Shown here in pieces: positions 16,665 to 25,325 of a DNA stretch of 64,000 nucleotides. Made by a program: the position numbers and the translations under genes. Source of the stretch: Rickettsiaceae bacterium (GTDB lineage: Bacteria > Pseudomonadota > Alphaproteobacteria > Rickettsiales > UBA1997). The DNA lies in the NCBI GenBank assembly GCA_021323225.1, contig JAJTCH010000004.1:90553-154552 (forward strand). Reading direction: 5' to 3'. The notes under the pieces were generated by a model that did not search any database, was not told the origin of the DNA, and saw only the letters and a program-made list of their open reading frames with translations. Within the stretch, counting starts at the first letter, position 1; every line of letters begins with the position of its first letter.

Positions 16665-17426
16665 ATGGCGAAATTACCGGCGATTTTTTTTGGTCATGGC
16701 AGTCCGATGAATGCGATTGAAGATAATAGTTATACAAGAAATTGGGTGGAGATTGTTAAAACTTTTCCTAAGCCTAAAGCGATTTTATGTGTTTCGGCGC
16801 ATTATGAAACTGAAGGATCGCGCTTAACAAATAATCAGAAGCAAAAAACTATTCATGATTTTGGCGGCTTTCCGCAGCAGCTTTCCCAGATGCAATATAA
16901 TCCGAGTGGCGATCAAAAATTGGTGGCAAAAATTCGAGAATTAATTCCTGAAATTTCTGCCGATGAAAATTGGGGGCTTGATCATGGAACTTGGTCGGTT
17001 TTGGTTCATGCTTTCCCTGAAGCTGATATTCCTACAATTCAGCTGAGCATCGATAAAAAGAAAAGTTTGCGGGAGCATTATGAGCTTGCCAAGCTCCTTA
17101 GAACTTTGCGCGATGAAGGAGTGTTGATAATTGGCAGCGGTAATATTGTGCATAATTTGCGGCGCATAAATTGGCAGGAGAATGTGAAAAATTCTTGGGC
17201 AATTGAGTTTAACGAATCAATAAACAATTCTTTGCTTGCCGGAGATTTTGAGTCGATTTTAAATTATGAAAATTTCAGCGGCGCCGCGGAATCCGTGCCA
17301 ACAACAGAACATTTTATTCCATCAATTTATATCGTGGCGCAAAAAGATGATGGAGAAACTATCTCAATTTTTAATGATGGAATTGAGCTAAGCTCAATTG
17401 CAATGACAAGTTTTATTGTAAGATAA
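16665..17426 (+). CDS. DODA-type extradiol aromatic ring-opening dioxygenase
   Basis: 253-aa member of the LigB/DODA family (E. coli YgiD type), which cleaves catecholic rings such as DOPA using a bound metal. Candidate metal ligands are His11 in 'FFGHGSPM', His46 in 'SAHYE', and the conserved His in 'TEHFIP'; 'GLDHGTWSVL' carries the family His107. I start at ATG 16665 because the preceding gene ends at 16663; an in-frame upstream start would overlap it. It is followed after 2 bp by a pirin gene. The two form a small operon that may deal with phenolic compounds. Confidence 0.88.
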   Translation: MAKLPAIFFGHGSPMNAIEDNSYTRNWVEIVKTFPKPKAILCVSAHYETEGSRLTNNQKQKTIHDFGGFPQQLSQMQYNPSGDQKLVAKIRELIPEISADENWGLDHGTWSVLVHAFPEADIPTIQLSIDKKKSLREHYELAKLLRTLRDEGVLIIGSGNIVHNLRRINWQENVKNSWAIEFNESINNSLLAGDFESILNYENFSGAAESVPTTEHFIPSIYIVAQKDDGETISIFNDGIELSSIAMTSFIVR

Positions 17427-17428
17427 AT

Positions 17429-18139
17429 ATGATCAAAACCCGTAAATCAGCCGATCGCGGCCCTACAAAAACAGATTGGCTTGATAGCAAACACACATTC
17501 AGTTTTGGATATTATCATGATTTGGAATATATGAGCTTTGGTGCACTTCGTGTTATCAATGAAGATAAAATAGCCCCGGGAACTGGCTTTGGCTCTCACC
17601 CTCACCGCGATATGGAAATTATAACCTATGTTTTGGATGGCGCGTTAGAGCATAAAGATTCGCTTGGTACCGGATCAATAATTGTTCCGGGCGATGTGCA
17701 ACGCATGAGCGCTGGCACAGGCATTGTGCATAGCGAAAAAAATCCGCTACATGATAAACCAGGCCATTTCCTACAAATCTGGATTATCCCTGAAAAACAA
17801 GGTTTGAATGCAAGTTATGAGCAGAAGAATTTCACCGAATCTCGCAAGACAGGTAAAATAACACTAGTTGCATCCCACGATGGAAGAGATGGCAGTCTCA
17901 CTATCCATCAAGATGTCTCAATGTTTGTTCTTGATCTTGATGCAAAACAACAACATTTTTATTTGATTAAAACAGGAAGAATGCTCTGGGTACAAATTGC
18001 TCGTGGAAGTGTGACGCTGGGCGATCAGAAACTTGAACAAGGTGATGGTGCTGCTATCAGTAATGAAGAAGCTGTGAAATTTGATGCGCTTGAAAAATCG
18101 GAAATTCTGATTTTTGATCTAAGCAGCAAGATCAGCTAA
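17429..18139 (+). CDS. Pirin-family protein (YhhW-like)
   Basis: 236-aa bicupin. The pirin signature is clear: 'GFGSHPHRDMEIITYVLDG' supplies two metal-binding histidines, and 'MSAGTGIVHSEKNP' supplies the third His and the Glu. Relatives bind iron and some show quercetin 2,3-dioxygenase activity. It lies 2 bp downstream of the DODA dioxygenase gene. Other pirins act as redox-sensing co-regulators, so an enzymatic role here is likely but not certain. Confidence 0.9.
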   Translation: MIKTRKSADRGPTKTDWLDSKHTFSFGYYHDLEYMSFGALRVINEDKIAPGTGFGSHPHRDMEIITYVLDGALEHKDSLGTGSIIVPGDVQRMSAGTGIVHSEKNPLHDKPGHFLQIWIIPEKQGLNASYEQKNFTESRKTGKITLVASHDGRDGSLTIHQDVSMFVLDLDAKQQHFYLIKTGRMLWVQIARGSVTLGDQKLEQGDGAAISNEEAVKFDALEKSEILIFDLSSKIS

Positions 18140-18145
18140 AATTGA

Positions 18146-18931
18146 TCAAAAGAGATTCTTAATTTTTGCTACCCTCTCAAAAGCAATTTTCTTTGAATAT
18201 ATACCGCTAATTTTTGAGCCTTCTTTGCCACTCACATGAATCACAAAACTAATCAACTCATTATTTTTTGTTGCAAAACCAACAAAATAGCCTCTTCTTT
18301 CTTTAGTCTTGCGATCAATATCTGAGCCGGTTTTACCATAGATATTCCAGCCATTTGACCACATGCTTTCTTCAAAAAGCCGTAAAAGATTTTTGGCTCT
18401 CATTTGCGATTCTTTGGAAAAAGGCAATTTGTTTTTTGCCAATTTTTCGATAAAAACAATTTGTTCTGAAGGTGAAATTTTCAAAGAGCTGGAAAGCCAA
18501 GATTCAGTCAAGCCATCATTCAAACCAATATTTCCTGATAAATCACGATTACCATAATTCATTTCATCAACATAATTCTGGAATTTTTTCATCCCTAATT
18601 TTGTGGTCAGAATTTGCGAATACCACACGATTGAATATCTCATCCAACTTGATGGGGTTTTTTCACCATCCCAATAATCCTGCAAAAATGTGATTGGTTT
18701 TTGCGGTTTCCAAAGCGGATGATTTTCATCTTTTAAAATTCCACTTTCATAACCAATAACAGCTAGCGGTATTTTAAATGTTGATGCCGGAGAATATCTG
18801 GTTTCACAATTTTTGCCTTCTTTGATCAAATAATTTTCTCCGCTTTTGACAATAAAACAGTCAATCACTTCAGCTCTTGCCATAGAAACAAATGATAAAA
18901 ATAATAAAAATGCTGACAGGAAATTTTTCAT
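18146..18931 (-). CDS. Class D (OXA-type) beta-lactamase
   Basis: 261-aa secreted serine hydrolase with signal peptide 1-20 (cut after 'MARA'). All class D landmarks are present: the nucleophile Ser50 in 'STFK' with Lys53 (normally carbamylated), the S-x-V motif Ser100-Ile-Val102 followed by Trp103, 'YGN' at 126-128, the tryptophan in 'ESWLSSSLKIS' and the 'KTG' triad at 200-202. It should hydrolyse penicillins in the periplasm; the spectrum cannot be read from sequence. It ends 6 bp from the convergent pirin gene. No mobile element is attached, so it looks resident. Confidence 0.93.
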   Translation of the reverse strand: MKNFLSAFLLFLSFVSMARAEVIDCFIVKSGENYLIKEGKNCETRYSPASTFKIPLAVIGYESGILKDENHPLWKPQKPITFLQDYWDGEKTPSSWMRYSIVWYSQILTTKLGMKKFQNYVDEMNYGNRDLSGNIGLNDGLTESWLSSSLKISPSEQIVFIEKLAKNKLPFSKESQMRAKNLLRLFEESMWSNGWNIYGKTGSDIDRKTKERRGYFVGFATKNNELISFVIHVSGKEGSKISGIYSKKIAFERVAKIKNLF

Positions 18932-18971
18932 GAATTTTCGGATTAAATAAAAATTACAATTAAAGAATCCT

Positions 18972-19997
18972 TTAATTAGAAGTTTCTATAATTTTACCAT
19001 CATCTAACATTTTATAATTCCAAGACTCATGCTCTCCATCAGGACCAAGCGACCATTTATAACAACCACCATTTGACTCTCCAAGTCCACCATTGCAACT
19101 ATCTAATCTAAAGCATGATATTTTACTTCTATCCTCTTTCAGCACCCATCTGGAACCATCAAATAAGCGATAACAATGAAACTTCTTATTTATGTAATTT
19201 ACAGGAGGATTTGCGGGTAAAGCCTGATTGCTTTCAACAGGAGCTTCAATTTGTTGATTAGAAGCAGCAGGAACTTCTATTTGTTGTTGGGGAGTGGTGG
19301 GAACTGTTATTTGTTGATGAGGAGCAATAGGGACTTCCATTTGCTGTTGCGGAGTAGCAGAAACTTCTTCTTTAGGGAAAATTGGTTTTAACGCGGCCAA
19401 TGCAAATTCTGGATTAATGATAAATAATACTCCTTCAAGCAATAATAAAATAATAGTAGCTGTAATAATTTTATTAGAGGCTCTTGCACATATCAGAAAT
19501 TTTCCATCTGAGCCATTTATATCTTCGATTGGAAGTTTTTTACCGGCAGTTTTAAAAAATGTCCCAATGGCAACCAAGCAAGACTCAACAATAGCCACAA
19601 CAAATGCTGTATAAACTATAATCGGAATTCCAAAACTAAATGCTGAGATGAACAAAGTTCCGCAAACAGCGTTAAAGATATCAGTAAAAATACCAAAAAC
19701 ATCAAATGAACATTTACTATAATCTCCCGCACTTCCCTCATTCCATCCGCTACAAAAGAATAAGGTTGAGATAGGTATGCCAATAAAAATAAAATATAAA
19801 AATAACCTAATTACAAAGTGAGAGATGGATGATTTTTTTCTACTGGCGAAAAAAGTTGGAAAAAACAAAATAATAAGCAACGCAAAGCCCGGAAGCATGT
19901 AGGTTTCAGCATTCTTATTAGCAGCTATAAATAATAGCAGAGAAGAGACGCCGATAAAAAGATAGTAAAATATTTTCTTAAGCAAATTCTGACTCAT
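18972..19997 (-). CDS. Membrane protein with Gln/Pro repeats and Cys-rich C-terminus
   Basis: 341 aa, family not recognised. The first 200 residues hold about five hydrophobic segments. Residues 216-258 are four tandem 10-residue repeats of the form P-Q-Q-Q-I-E-V-P-x-A, a flexible linker. The last 80 residues form a small Cys-rich domain ('CYRLFDGSRWVL', 'SCFRLDSCNGG', 'GGCYKWSLGPDGEHESW') that probably lies outside the cytoplasm with disulfides. It stands 40 bp upstream of the beta-lactamase gene in the same direction. Function unknown. Confidence 0.7.
   Translation of the reverse strand: MSQNLLKKIFYYLFIGVSSLLLFIAANKNAETYMLPGFALLIILFFPTFFASRKKSSISHFVIRLFLYFIFIGIPISTLFFCSGWNEGSAGDYSKCSFDVFGIFTDIFNAVCGTLFISAFSFGIPIIVYTAFVVAIVESCLVAIGTFFKTAGKKLPIEDINGSDGKFLICARASNKIITATIILLLLEGVLFIINPEFALAALKPIFPKEEVSATPQQQMEVPIAPHQQITVPTTPQQQIEVPAASNQQIEAPVESNQALPANPPVNYINKKFHCYRLFDGSRWVLKEDRSKISCFRLDSCNGGLGESNGGCYKWSLGPDGEHESWNYKMLDDGKIIETSN
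19224..19352 (-). repeat. Tandem 30-nt coding repeats
   Basis: About four in-frame 30-nt units encode the 10-residue Q/P-rich repeats of the membrane protein. Such repeats expand and contract by slippage, so linker length may vary among strains. Confidence 0.7.
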
Positions 19998-20133
19998 TAT
20001 TTTTGCGATTGCGGTTTAGGTTTAGATCAAATTGAAAATTTAAGCTTGGTTAAATTATTTACTGTTTTCCTGATCTTTATATAAGCCCAAGATTAAAGCA
20101 AATTGTTAAAAGCAGCCTGGCAAAATAATAAAA

Positions 20134-20625
20134 TCAAAACCATTCCGGCCTTTTAGCCTTTGTCCATTTGGGAGGCGATTTATCATTCAGCCATTTTTTG
20201 CGTAGCGCCTGGCGGTAGGCTTCATGCACATCGGGCACATCTTTAAAATCAGTGCAATTGACAAAAGCAGTTTGTTTTTTATTGCCGATTTTTTTCTTTA
20301 ATCTTTGCAAGGCGGGGCCGGAAAAAATTTCGATTAGAGTAACATAGCTTTTATGGTCTCTGCCAAAGCGTCTTTTATATTCAGCACTTAAAGCCTCGAA
20401 ATGTTGCAAAAGCCAAGAAAAATTTCCTAAAGATTCAGCAGCCCAAATTGTGCAAGGATGATTTTGGTGGGTTGATTTATAGATATTTAATCCTTCAGAA
20501 ATTTCCAACTCATGAAGCACAGTTGAAAGCAATTGTGCTGTTTCGATTATCATTTTAATCACTCTGCGATCATCAAGCGCTATGGCTGATTCAATCGGGC
20601 TATTGCTGGTTACAAAAATATTCAT
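20134..20625 (-). CDS. Phage-shared conserved hypothetical protein
   Basis: 163 aa. The N-terminal pattern 'MNIFVTSNSPIESAIALDD' leading to 'RRVIKMIIETAQLLSTVL', the 'THQNHPCTIWAAESLGNFSW' motif and the C-terminal 'KRPEWF' are shared with a family common in large phages and scattered bacteria. Some database entries call relatives pyrimidine dimer glycosylases, but I see no support for that in the sequence. The function is therefore left open. Single gene. Confidence 0.65.
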   Translation of the reverse strand: MNIFVTSNSPIESAIALDDRRVIKMIIETAQLLSTVLHELEISEGLNIYKSTHQNHPCTIWAAESLGNFSWLLQHFEALSAEYKRRFGRDHKSYVTLIEIFSGPALQRLKKKIGNKKQTAFVNCTDFKDVPDVHEAYRQALRKKWLNDKSPPKWTKAKRPEWF

Positions 20626-20740
20626 TAATGATATATAAATTTTATAAAGAGGAAATCAGGATCAACATTCACTAGCCTTGAATTATAGCTTTATTTTATT
20701 TCCATCGCTAAAATTTTCTTTTTTAACCAACAGGAGGATT

Positions 20741-21298
20741 ATGACAAAATTCAAAGTAGCAATTATTGTAGGAAGCCTGCGCAAGGATTCTATGAATCTT
20801 AAACTCGCTAAGGCGCTTGCAAAACTTGGACAAGATAAGTTCGAAGCAAAGTTTTTGCAAATTGGTGACCTGCCTTTATTCAATCAGGATTTGGAAGCCA
20901 ATTTCCCAGAATCCGCCACTAGGTTGAAAAATGATATTGCGGCTTCAGACGCTGTTTTATTTGTTACGCCGGAATATAATCGTGGCATGCCAGGACCTTT
21001 AAAAAACGCTCTCGACTGGTGTAGCCGTCCTTATGGCAAAAATTCTTTCACAAAAAAACCAGGAGCCATTTGTGGCGCTTCTGTTGGTGCTATTGGCACA
21101 GCTTGCTCGCAAAATAGTCTCAAACCTATCTTGAATTACCTTGATATTATTTTGATGGGACAACCGGAACTTTATCTGCATTTCACAGACGGACTTATCG
21201 ATGATGAAGGAAATGTCACCAACGAAAATACCAAAAAATTCCTGCAAAAATTTGTGGATGCGTTTGACGCATGGTTGAAGCAGCATGTTAAGAAGTAG
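20741..21298 (+). CDS. NADPH-dependent FMN reductase (ChrR/azoreductase type)
   Basis: 185-aa flavodoxin-fold enzyme. The phosphate-binding loop is 'IVGSLRKDSMNLKLAKAL', the FMN loop is 'TPEYNRGMPGPLKNALDW' and the third motif is 'GAICGASVGAIGTA'. It transfers electrons from NADPH to FMN and on to quinones, azo dyes or chromate. The start is fixed by a strong AGGAGG six bases before ATG 20741; the frame open to 20678 lacks conservation. It could cooperate with the ChrA transporter at 13-14 kb, but they are not in one operon. Confidence 0.9.
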   Translation: MTKFKVAIIVGSLRKDSMNLKLAKALAKLGQDKFEAKFLQIGDLPLFNQDLEANFPESATRLKNDIAASDAVLFVTPEYNRGMPGPLKNALDWCSRPYGKNSFTKKPGAICGASVGAIGTACSQNSLKPILNYLDIILMGQPELYLHFTDGLIDDEGNVTNENTKKFLQKFVDAFDAWLKQHVKK

Positions 21299-21379
21299 AG
21301 ATATTTCTATATCATCAATTCATAGAGCCTGGCATCAAAATTGGTTGCTTTTCCTTTCTAAAATACACAAGAGATAAAT

Positions 21380-21961
21380 TTACAAATTCAATTCCCGAAT
21401 TTTCTTTTGCAATTCCGACACCAGCTCTTTTTCAAACCATGGATTTTTCTTAAGCCAAATTTGATTGCGTAGTGATGGGTGGACTAATGGAAAATAACCA
21501 AGATGGAGATATTCCTTCCATGATTTTACTGTTTCTGTGAGTGTGGCTTTGCGAAATTTGCCAAGATAATAGGCTTGCGCATATTGACCGATTAGCAAAG
21601 TGAGTTTGATATTTGGTAAATGTGATTTTAACTGCTTATGCCAGCGCGGTGCACATTCTGGCCGTGGTGGCATATCGCCAGATTTGGCCCTGCCCGGATA
21701 GCAAAACCCTATTGGAATTATAGCAACTTTTTGCGCGTCATAAAAACATTCTGCCTCAATTCCAAGCCATTGGCGCAAGCGTTCACCTGATTTGTCATTC
21801 CATGGAATGCCTGTTTCATGCACTTTCCTGCCAGGTGCTTGACCAATTATACAAAGACTTGCTGATGAATTGACTTGCAACACTGGCCTTGGTGCGCATG
21901 GAAGGCTATTTGCGCAATATGTACAAACAAGAATGTCACTAATCAATTTATCTAAACTCAT
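21380..21961 (-). CDS. Uracil-DNA glycosylase family protein
   Basis: 193 aa of the UDG superfamily. Motif 1 is 'IIGQAPGRKVHETGIPWND', followed by 'SGERLRQWLG' and 'IPIGFCYPG'. The closing motif 'FPLVHPSLRN' holds the conserved His. The N-terminal cysteines ('CTYCANSLPC') are conserved in this branch, but a full four-cysteine iron-sulfur set is not evident. Relatives are annotated as glycosylases of uncertain substrate. A role in removing uracil or other damaged bases from DNA is likely. Confidence 0.82.
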   Translation of the reverse strand: MSLDKLISDILVCTYCANSLPCAPRPVLQVNSSASLCIIGQAPGRKVHETGIPWNDKSGERLRQWLGIEAECFYDAQKVAIIPIGFCYPGRAKSGDMPPRPECAPRWHKQLKSHLPNIKLTLLIGQYAQAYYLGKFRKATLTETVKSWKEYLHLGYFPLVHPSLRNQIWLKKNPWFEKELVSELQKKIRELNL

Positions 21962-22009
21962 CTGTTATTCTTCTATAATTTCTAAATTTCTGCCTCAGCC
22001 AGCACCTTA

Positions 22010-24061
22010 CTAACGGCTCAATTCATCTTTCACTTCCTCGCCAGCATTTATTTCTCTACCACCCATAACCCTAAAAATTCTAGCTCCTTCTTTTTTAAAA
22101 CTTTTACTTGGAGCAAAATTTCTCACTGCCGGGCTTTCTTCAAAAAGATTGGAGATTTCCTCAAGACATTTTTCAATTGAAGCGTTATTTGCTTTGGGCG
22201 CGCCGCTTTGTGTTGAGAATGTTCTTCCGGTATATCTAGAAATATGCGCCGGATGTTGTAGATATTGATCATACAGCACTCTATTTACTTGTTGCCTATC
22301 CACTTTTACCTGCTCATCACCAACTAAATTTGCAAGAGTTTCGCGGAAATCTGCAAATTGCTGCCATGCTTCTGCAAATTCATTTTGCGGTTCATACCAT
22401 TTTAAATCTTTTTGCACTAGTGCAGATCTTTCTTCAATCTCTTGAAAATTTTCATGAATAAATCTTTCAACTTCCCTCAATTTTCTAAAATTTTCATCAC
22501 AAATTTCATCACTAGCATAATATTTCCTGGCAACAGTTTCGTCACAATAATGCGCACCTTTTGAAGCACTTTTGATCAGGGCGATTACATATGGATTATC
22601 TTTCTTTGCCAGCAACATTTCTCGCATCTCATCATTTTGAAGGACATTGTGCAAATCCATTATTTCAGGAGAGACAGCGCCGGTTAATTTATAAATCCAA
22701 GCATGTTCAATTGCCCTGGTAAGACTAAGCAAATTTTTCTCGCTAAGAGAATCCGAATCAGCTGGAAATTTATTTGGCTTATGGCGAGAACCAAAAAATT
22801 TTGAATTATTTAAAATAAGATCCAGCGGCACTTTTTTAAATATCGGATCATTTTGTGTTGCCTCCGCTCTTTCTTGCTGCAGTTTATCAAGTTTTTTAAA
22901 TAACTCAAAACCATCTTTTGCCTCAGCAATAGAAGGTCTTAACCTTAAATTATCTTGCTGCTCTTTTAAAAAATTCCAGGCAAAATTTTTATCTTCTAAG
23001 CTAAAAACCAACTGTCCTTGCACCGTTCTTTCCACATCAATTTCTATCGGCACTAGAGCTATTAAATCTTCCGCTCTCCAATGCGTGTTTCCTGAACCCA
23101 CAAAAATTTTTATATATCTGCCACTATGCTCAATTTCTAAAGCTATTTCCATTAGCAATTTTAGAAGGCCCGCATATCCAATTCTTCTTTTGCTGTCACT
23201 GCCGGCAATTTGCATTGTATCAATTTCGAGATATTGCTTAATTATCTCTCTAATCACGCCCAACTTAACTCTATCTTCAAATAGAGGTACAAGTTTTGGC
23301 CTATCTTTAAATTTCATAGAATCTATTAATTTCATGGCCACCCCAATCTGATCTGCACCTTCGCAATCAGCAATTATCACTCTTCTTATTTCAGCCTTGC
23401 TTTCAATAATTTCCGCCAAAGTTTCTTTTATATTTGTAAGAGTTTTTTCATCATTCAGATCGGAACCGCTGATGCGATAATCGGAACCTTGCCAAACTTT
23501 ACTAACACCTTCCCAATTTTCTTCCCAGATATTATTTAGTGATTCTATACTATCTTCATACCCCGCTAAAACGGCTTTGTAATTTTCTTTATTTTCTGCA
23601 AGGTCAAAATTTGCTTTTAACTTTTCTAAAACCTCACCTACTTTCTTTTCAACTCCTTCATCCACTTTGATATCAAGACCTTTTAGAACGGCCATTTTTT
23701 TTGTTAATGTTCCAAGAGTGATGATTCCCGGCTTTTGATCCGGGTGACGATCGCAATCGCTATAATTCCAAGCACGAAAGGTGACGCTTTTACCTTTATA
23801 ATTTCCAATTATTTTTTCAACCGCACCGGCATATTCTCCAATCTCGTGCCAAAGAGGTTTTGCTACATGTACACCTTCTTTATTTCGACCAACAAGTTTT
23901 TGATTACCTGCCACCGGATGAGATGTAAGTACTATGTCGAGACGGTTTCTAACATTTCCTCCCTCTGCAATTGCACTATATCTTGCTGGCATTGCGACAG
24001 CTCTTTTTGCAGCCATTGCCGCTATTTCTGCCACAGATTTTGCTTTACTGAATTTTGTCAT
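22010..24061 (-). CDS. Highly divergent phosphoenolpyruvate carboxylase homologue
   Basis: 683 aa. Segments align in order with PEP carboxylase but with key changes: 'LTSHPVA' (42-51) for TAHPTE, keeping His48; 'FRAWNYSDCDRHPD' (95-108) for W.GGDRDGNP; 'VIIADCEGADQIG' for the S.TES..D motif; 'KLVPLFED' for VVPLFET; 'IAGSDSKRRIGYAG' (285-298) for GYSDSxKDxG; 'IFVGSGNTHWRAE' (319-331) for FHGRGGSxGRGG; 'RTVQGQLVFS' for RxTEQGE; then 'FFGSRHKPNK' and 'LTRAIEHAWIYKLTGA' for the IGSRPxKR and RAIPWVFSWTQ motifs. The glycine-rich PEP/bicarbonate loop is lost and the protein is about 200 residues shorter than usual. Carboxylase activity is doubtful. It stands alone. A new enzyme or a regulatory paralogue is inference. 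Confidence 0.7.
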   Translation of the reverse strand: MTKFSKAKSVAEIAAMAAKRAVAMPARYSAIAEGGNVRNRLDIVLTSHPVAGNQKLVGRNKEGVHVAKPLWHEIGEYAGAVEKIIGNYKGKSVTFRAWNYSDCDRHPDQKPGIITLGTLTKKMAVLKGLDIKVDEGVEKKVGEVLEKLKANFDLAENKENYKAVLAGYEDSIESLNNIWEENWEGVSKVWQGSDYRISGSDLNDEKTLTNIKETLAEIIESKAEIRRVIIADCEGADQIGVAMKLIDSMKFKDRPKLVPLFEDRVKLGVIREIIKQYLEIDTMQIAGSDSKRRIGYAGLLKLLMEIALEIEHSGRYIKIFVGSGNTHWRAEDLIALVPIEIDVERTVQGQLVFSLEDKNFAWNFLKEQQDNLRLRPSIAEAKDGFELFKKLDKLQQERAEATQNDPIFKKVPLDLILNNSKFFGSRHKPNKFPADSDSLSEKNLLSLTRAIEHAWIYKLTGAVSPEIMDLHNVLQNDEMREMLLAKKDNPYVIALIKSASKGAHYCDETVARKYYASDEICDENFRKLREVERFIHENFQEIEERSALVQKDLKWYEPQNEFAEAWQQFADFRETLANLVGDEQVKVDRQQVNRVLYDQYLQHPAHISRYTGRTFSTQSGAPKANNASIEKCLEEISNLFEESPAVRNFAPSKSFKKEGARIFRVMGGREINAGEEVKDELSR

Positions 24062-24395
24062 AAGTAATCAAATAATTTATTTTGTTGTTAAAAGTCATAA
24101 TTTAAAAAGCCTTATTAAGGCTTAAAATAAGGTCGGATTTAGGCTTAGTTAGCGGTCAATAATTAATCTTTCTAATTAGGCAAATGCAGCTCAGAAATAT
24201 TTAGAAAAGCAGCCGATCTAGGAATAGAGAGGAAGTGGGGATTTAATCACAGTGCTACAGAGGGTCAAATGCGTTTTTTGAATGATGTGTTTTGAAATTC
24301 TATATAATTCCTAATCACCAATCAAAACTCAAAAAAGAAATTCTTAATCAGGTTTTGACAATTTATTTGGTTTAAACTTGAACCAAATTTTACTT
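24062..24395. other. Intergenic region with a possible coding remnant
   Basis: Between divergent genes. Plus-strand codons around 24176-24293 read 'FRKAADLGIERKWGFNHSA' and on to a stop without interruption, which looks like a short gene remnant of unknown family. Otherwise I see nothing but likely promoters. Confidence 0.3.
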
Positions 24396-25298
24396 ATGAA
24401 AAAAGAACTCACACCCTATCAAATAAAGAAGAATGAGAAAAGATTAAAACAACGCGAAGCCAATATTGGACGTGCAAAAAAGATGCATGAAGCGCGGATA
24501 AAGAAATCTGAAGAGCTGGAATTAATAGTTGTAAAAAAGCCTAAAAAAACTTCTACGCAAAGAATTTATATCGGATGTTCAGGATGGTTTTATTGGGATT
24601 GGAAAGGACTATTTTATCCGAGCGAAATTTCTACTGCTGAGTGGTTTGATTATTATGCTAAAAATTTCAAAACCGTTGAACTCAACGCACCCTTTTATTC
24701 CTGGCCCACAATTGCAACAGTTAAAACCTGGATTCGCCAAGCCAAAGAAAGTGATTTTATCTATACCGTAAAAGTTTGCGAACTCATCACCCACATCAAG
24801 CGCTTCAAAAAAGTTAAAACTTTAGTTAAAGATTTTGGTTTAATCGCAGATTTGCTTGGGCCAAAAATGGGCTGTTTTCTTTTTCAATTACCACCAAGCT
24901 ATCGATATAGCGAAGAGCATTTGCAAGATATTTTAAGCCAACTTGATCATAGCCGAAAAAATGTTGTGGAATTTCGCCACAAAAGCTGGTGGAACGAAAC
25001 AGTTTATGAATCATTCAAAAAAACTGGCACAATTTTTTGCTCCTGCAGCGGCCCAAAATTACCAGAAGAATTAGTTAAAACTGCTGACGATATTTACATC
25101 AGATTTCACGGCACCGTAAGATGGTACCGACATGATTACACAAAAGAGCAATTAGAAATCTGGGCTAAATGGATTAAAGAAAGCGGCGCCAAAAATATCT
25201 GGATCTATTTCAATAATGACCATGATGCTTATGCCATTAAGAACGCGAGGGAGCTTGAAGAGTTAATTGAAAATCACATTAATCCACAACACTTTTAA
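24396..25298 (+). CDS. DUF72-family protein (YecE-like)
   Basis: 300-aa TIM-barrel protein. The family motifs are 'RIYIGCSGWFYWDWKGLFYP', 'FKTVELNAPFYSWP', 'FQLPPSY', 'VVEFRHKSWW' and the C-terminal 'IWIYFNNDHDAYAIKNA'. I start at ATG 24396; an in-frame TTG six codons earlier has no clear binding site. About 50 residues of Lys-rich N-terminal extension precede the barrel. The biochemical role of DUF72 is unknown. A fragment of a second, related C-terminus lies at 31,978-32,037. Confidence 0.88.
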   Translation: MKKELTPYQIKKNEKRLKQREANIGRAKKMHEARIKKSEELELIVVKKPKKTSTQRIYIGCSGWFYWDWKGLFYPSEISTAEWFDYYAKNFKTVELNAPFYSWPTIATVKTWIRQAKESDFIYTVKVCELITHIKRFKKVKTLVKDFGLIADLLGPKMGCFLFQLPPSYRYSEEHLQDILSQLDHSRKNVVEFRHKSWWNETVYESFKKTGTIFCSCSGPKLPEELVKTADDIYIRFHGTVRWYRHDYTKEQLEIWAKWIKESGAKNIWIYFNNDHDAYAIKNARELEELIENHINPQHF

Positions 25299-25325
25299 TT
25301 TGAAGCAAAAGATAAAAATTACTAA

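Noticed and set aside
20134..20625. Pyrimidine dimer DNA glycosylase annotation
   Set aside because: The sequence does not resemble the T4 DenV enzyme and I see no catalytic motif, so only a conserved phage-shared family is reported.
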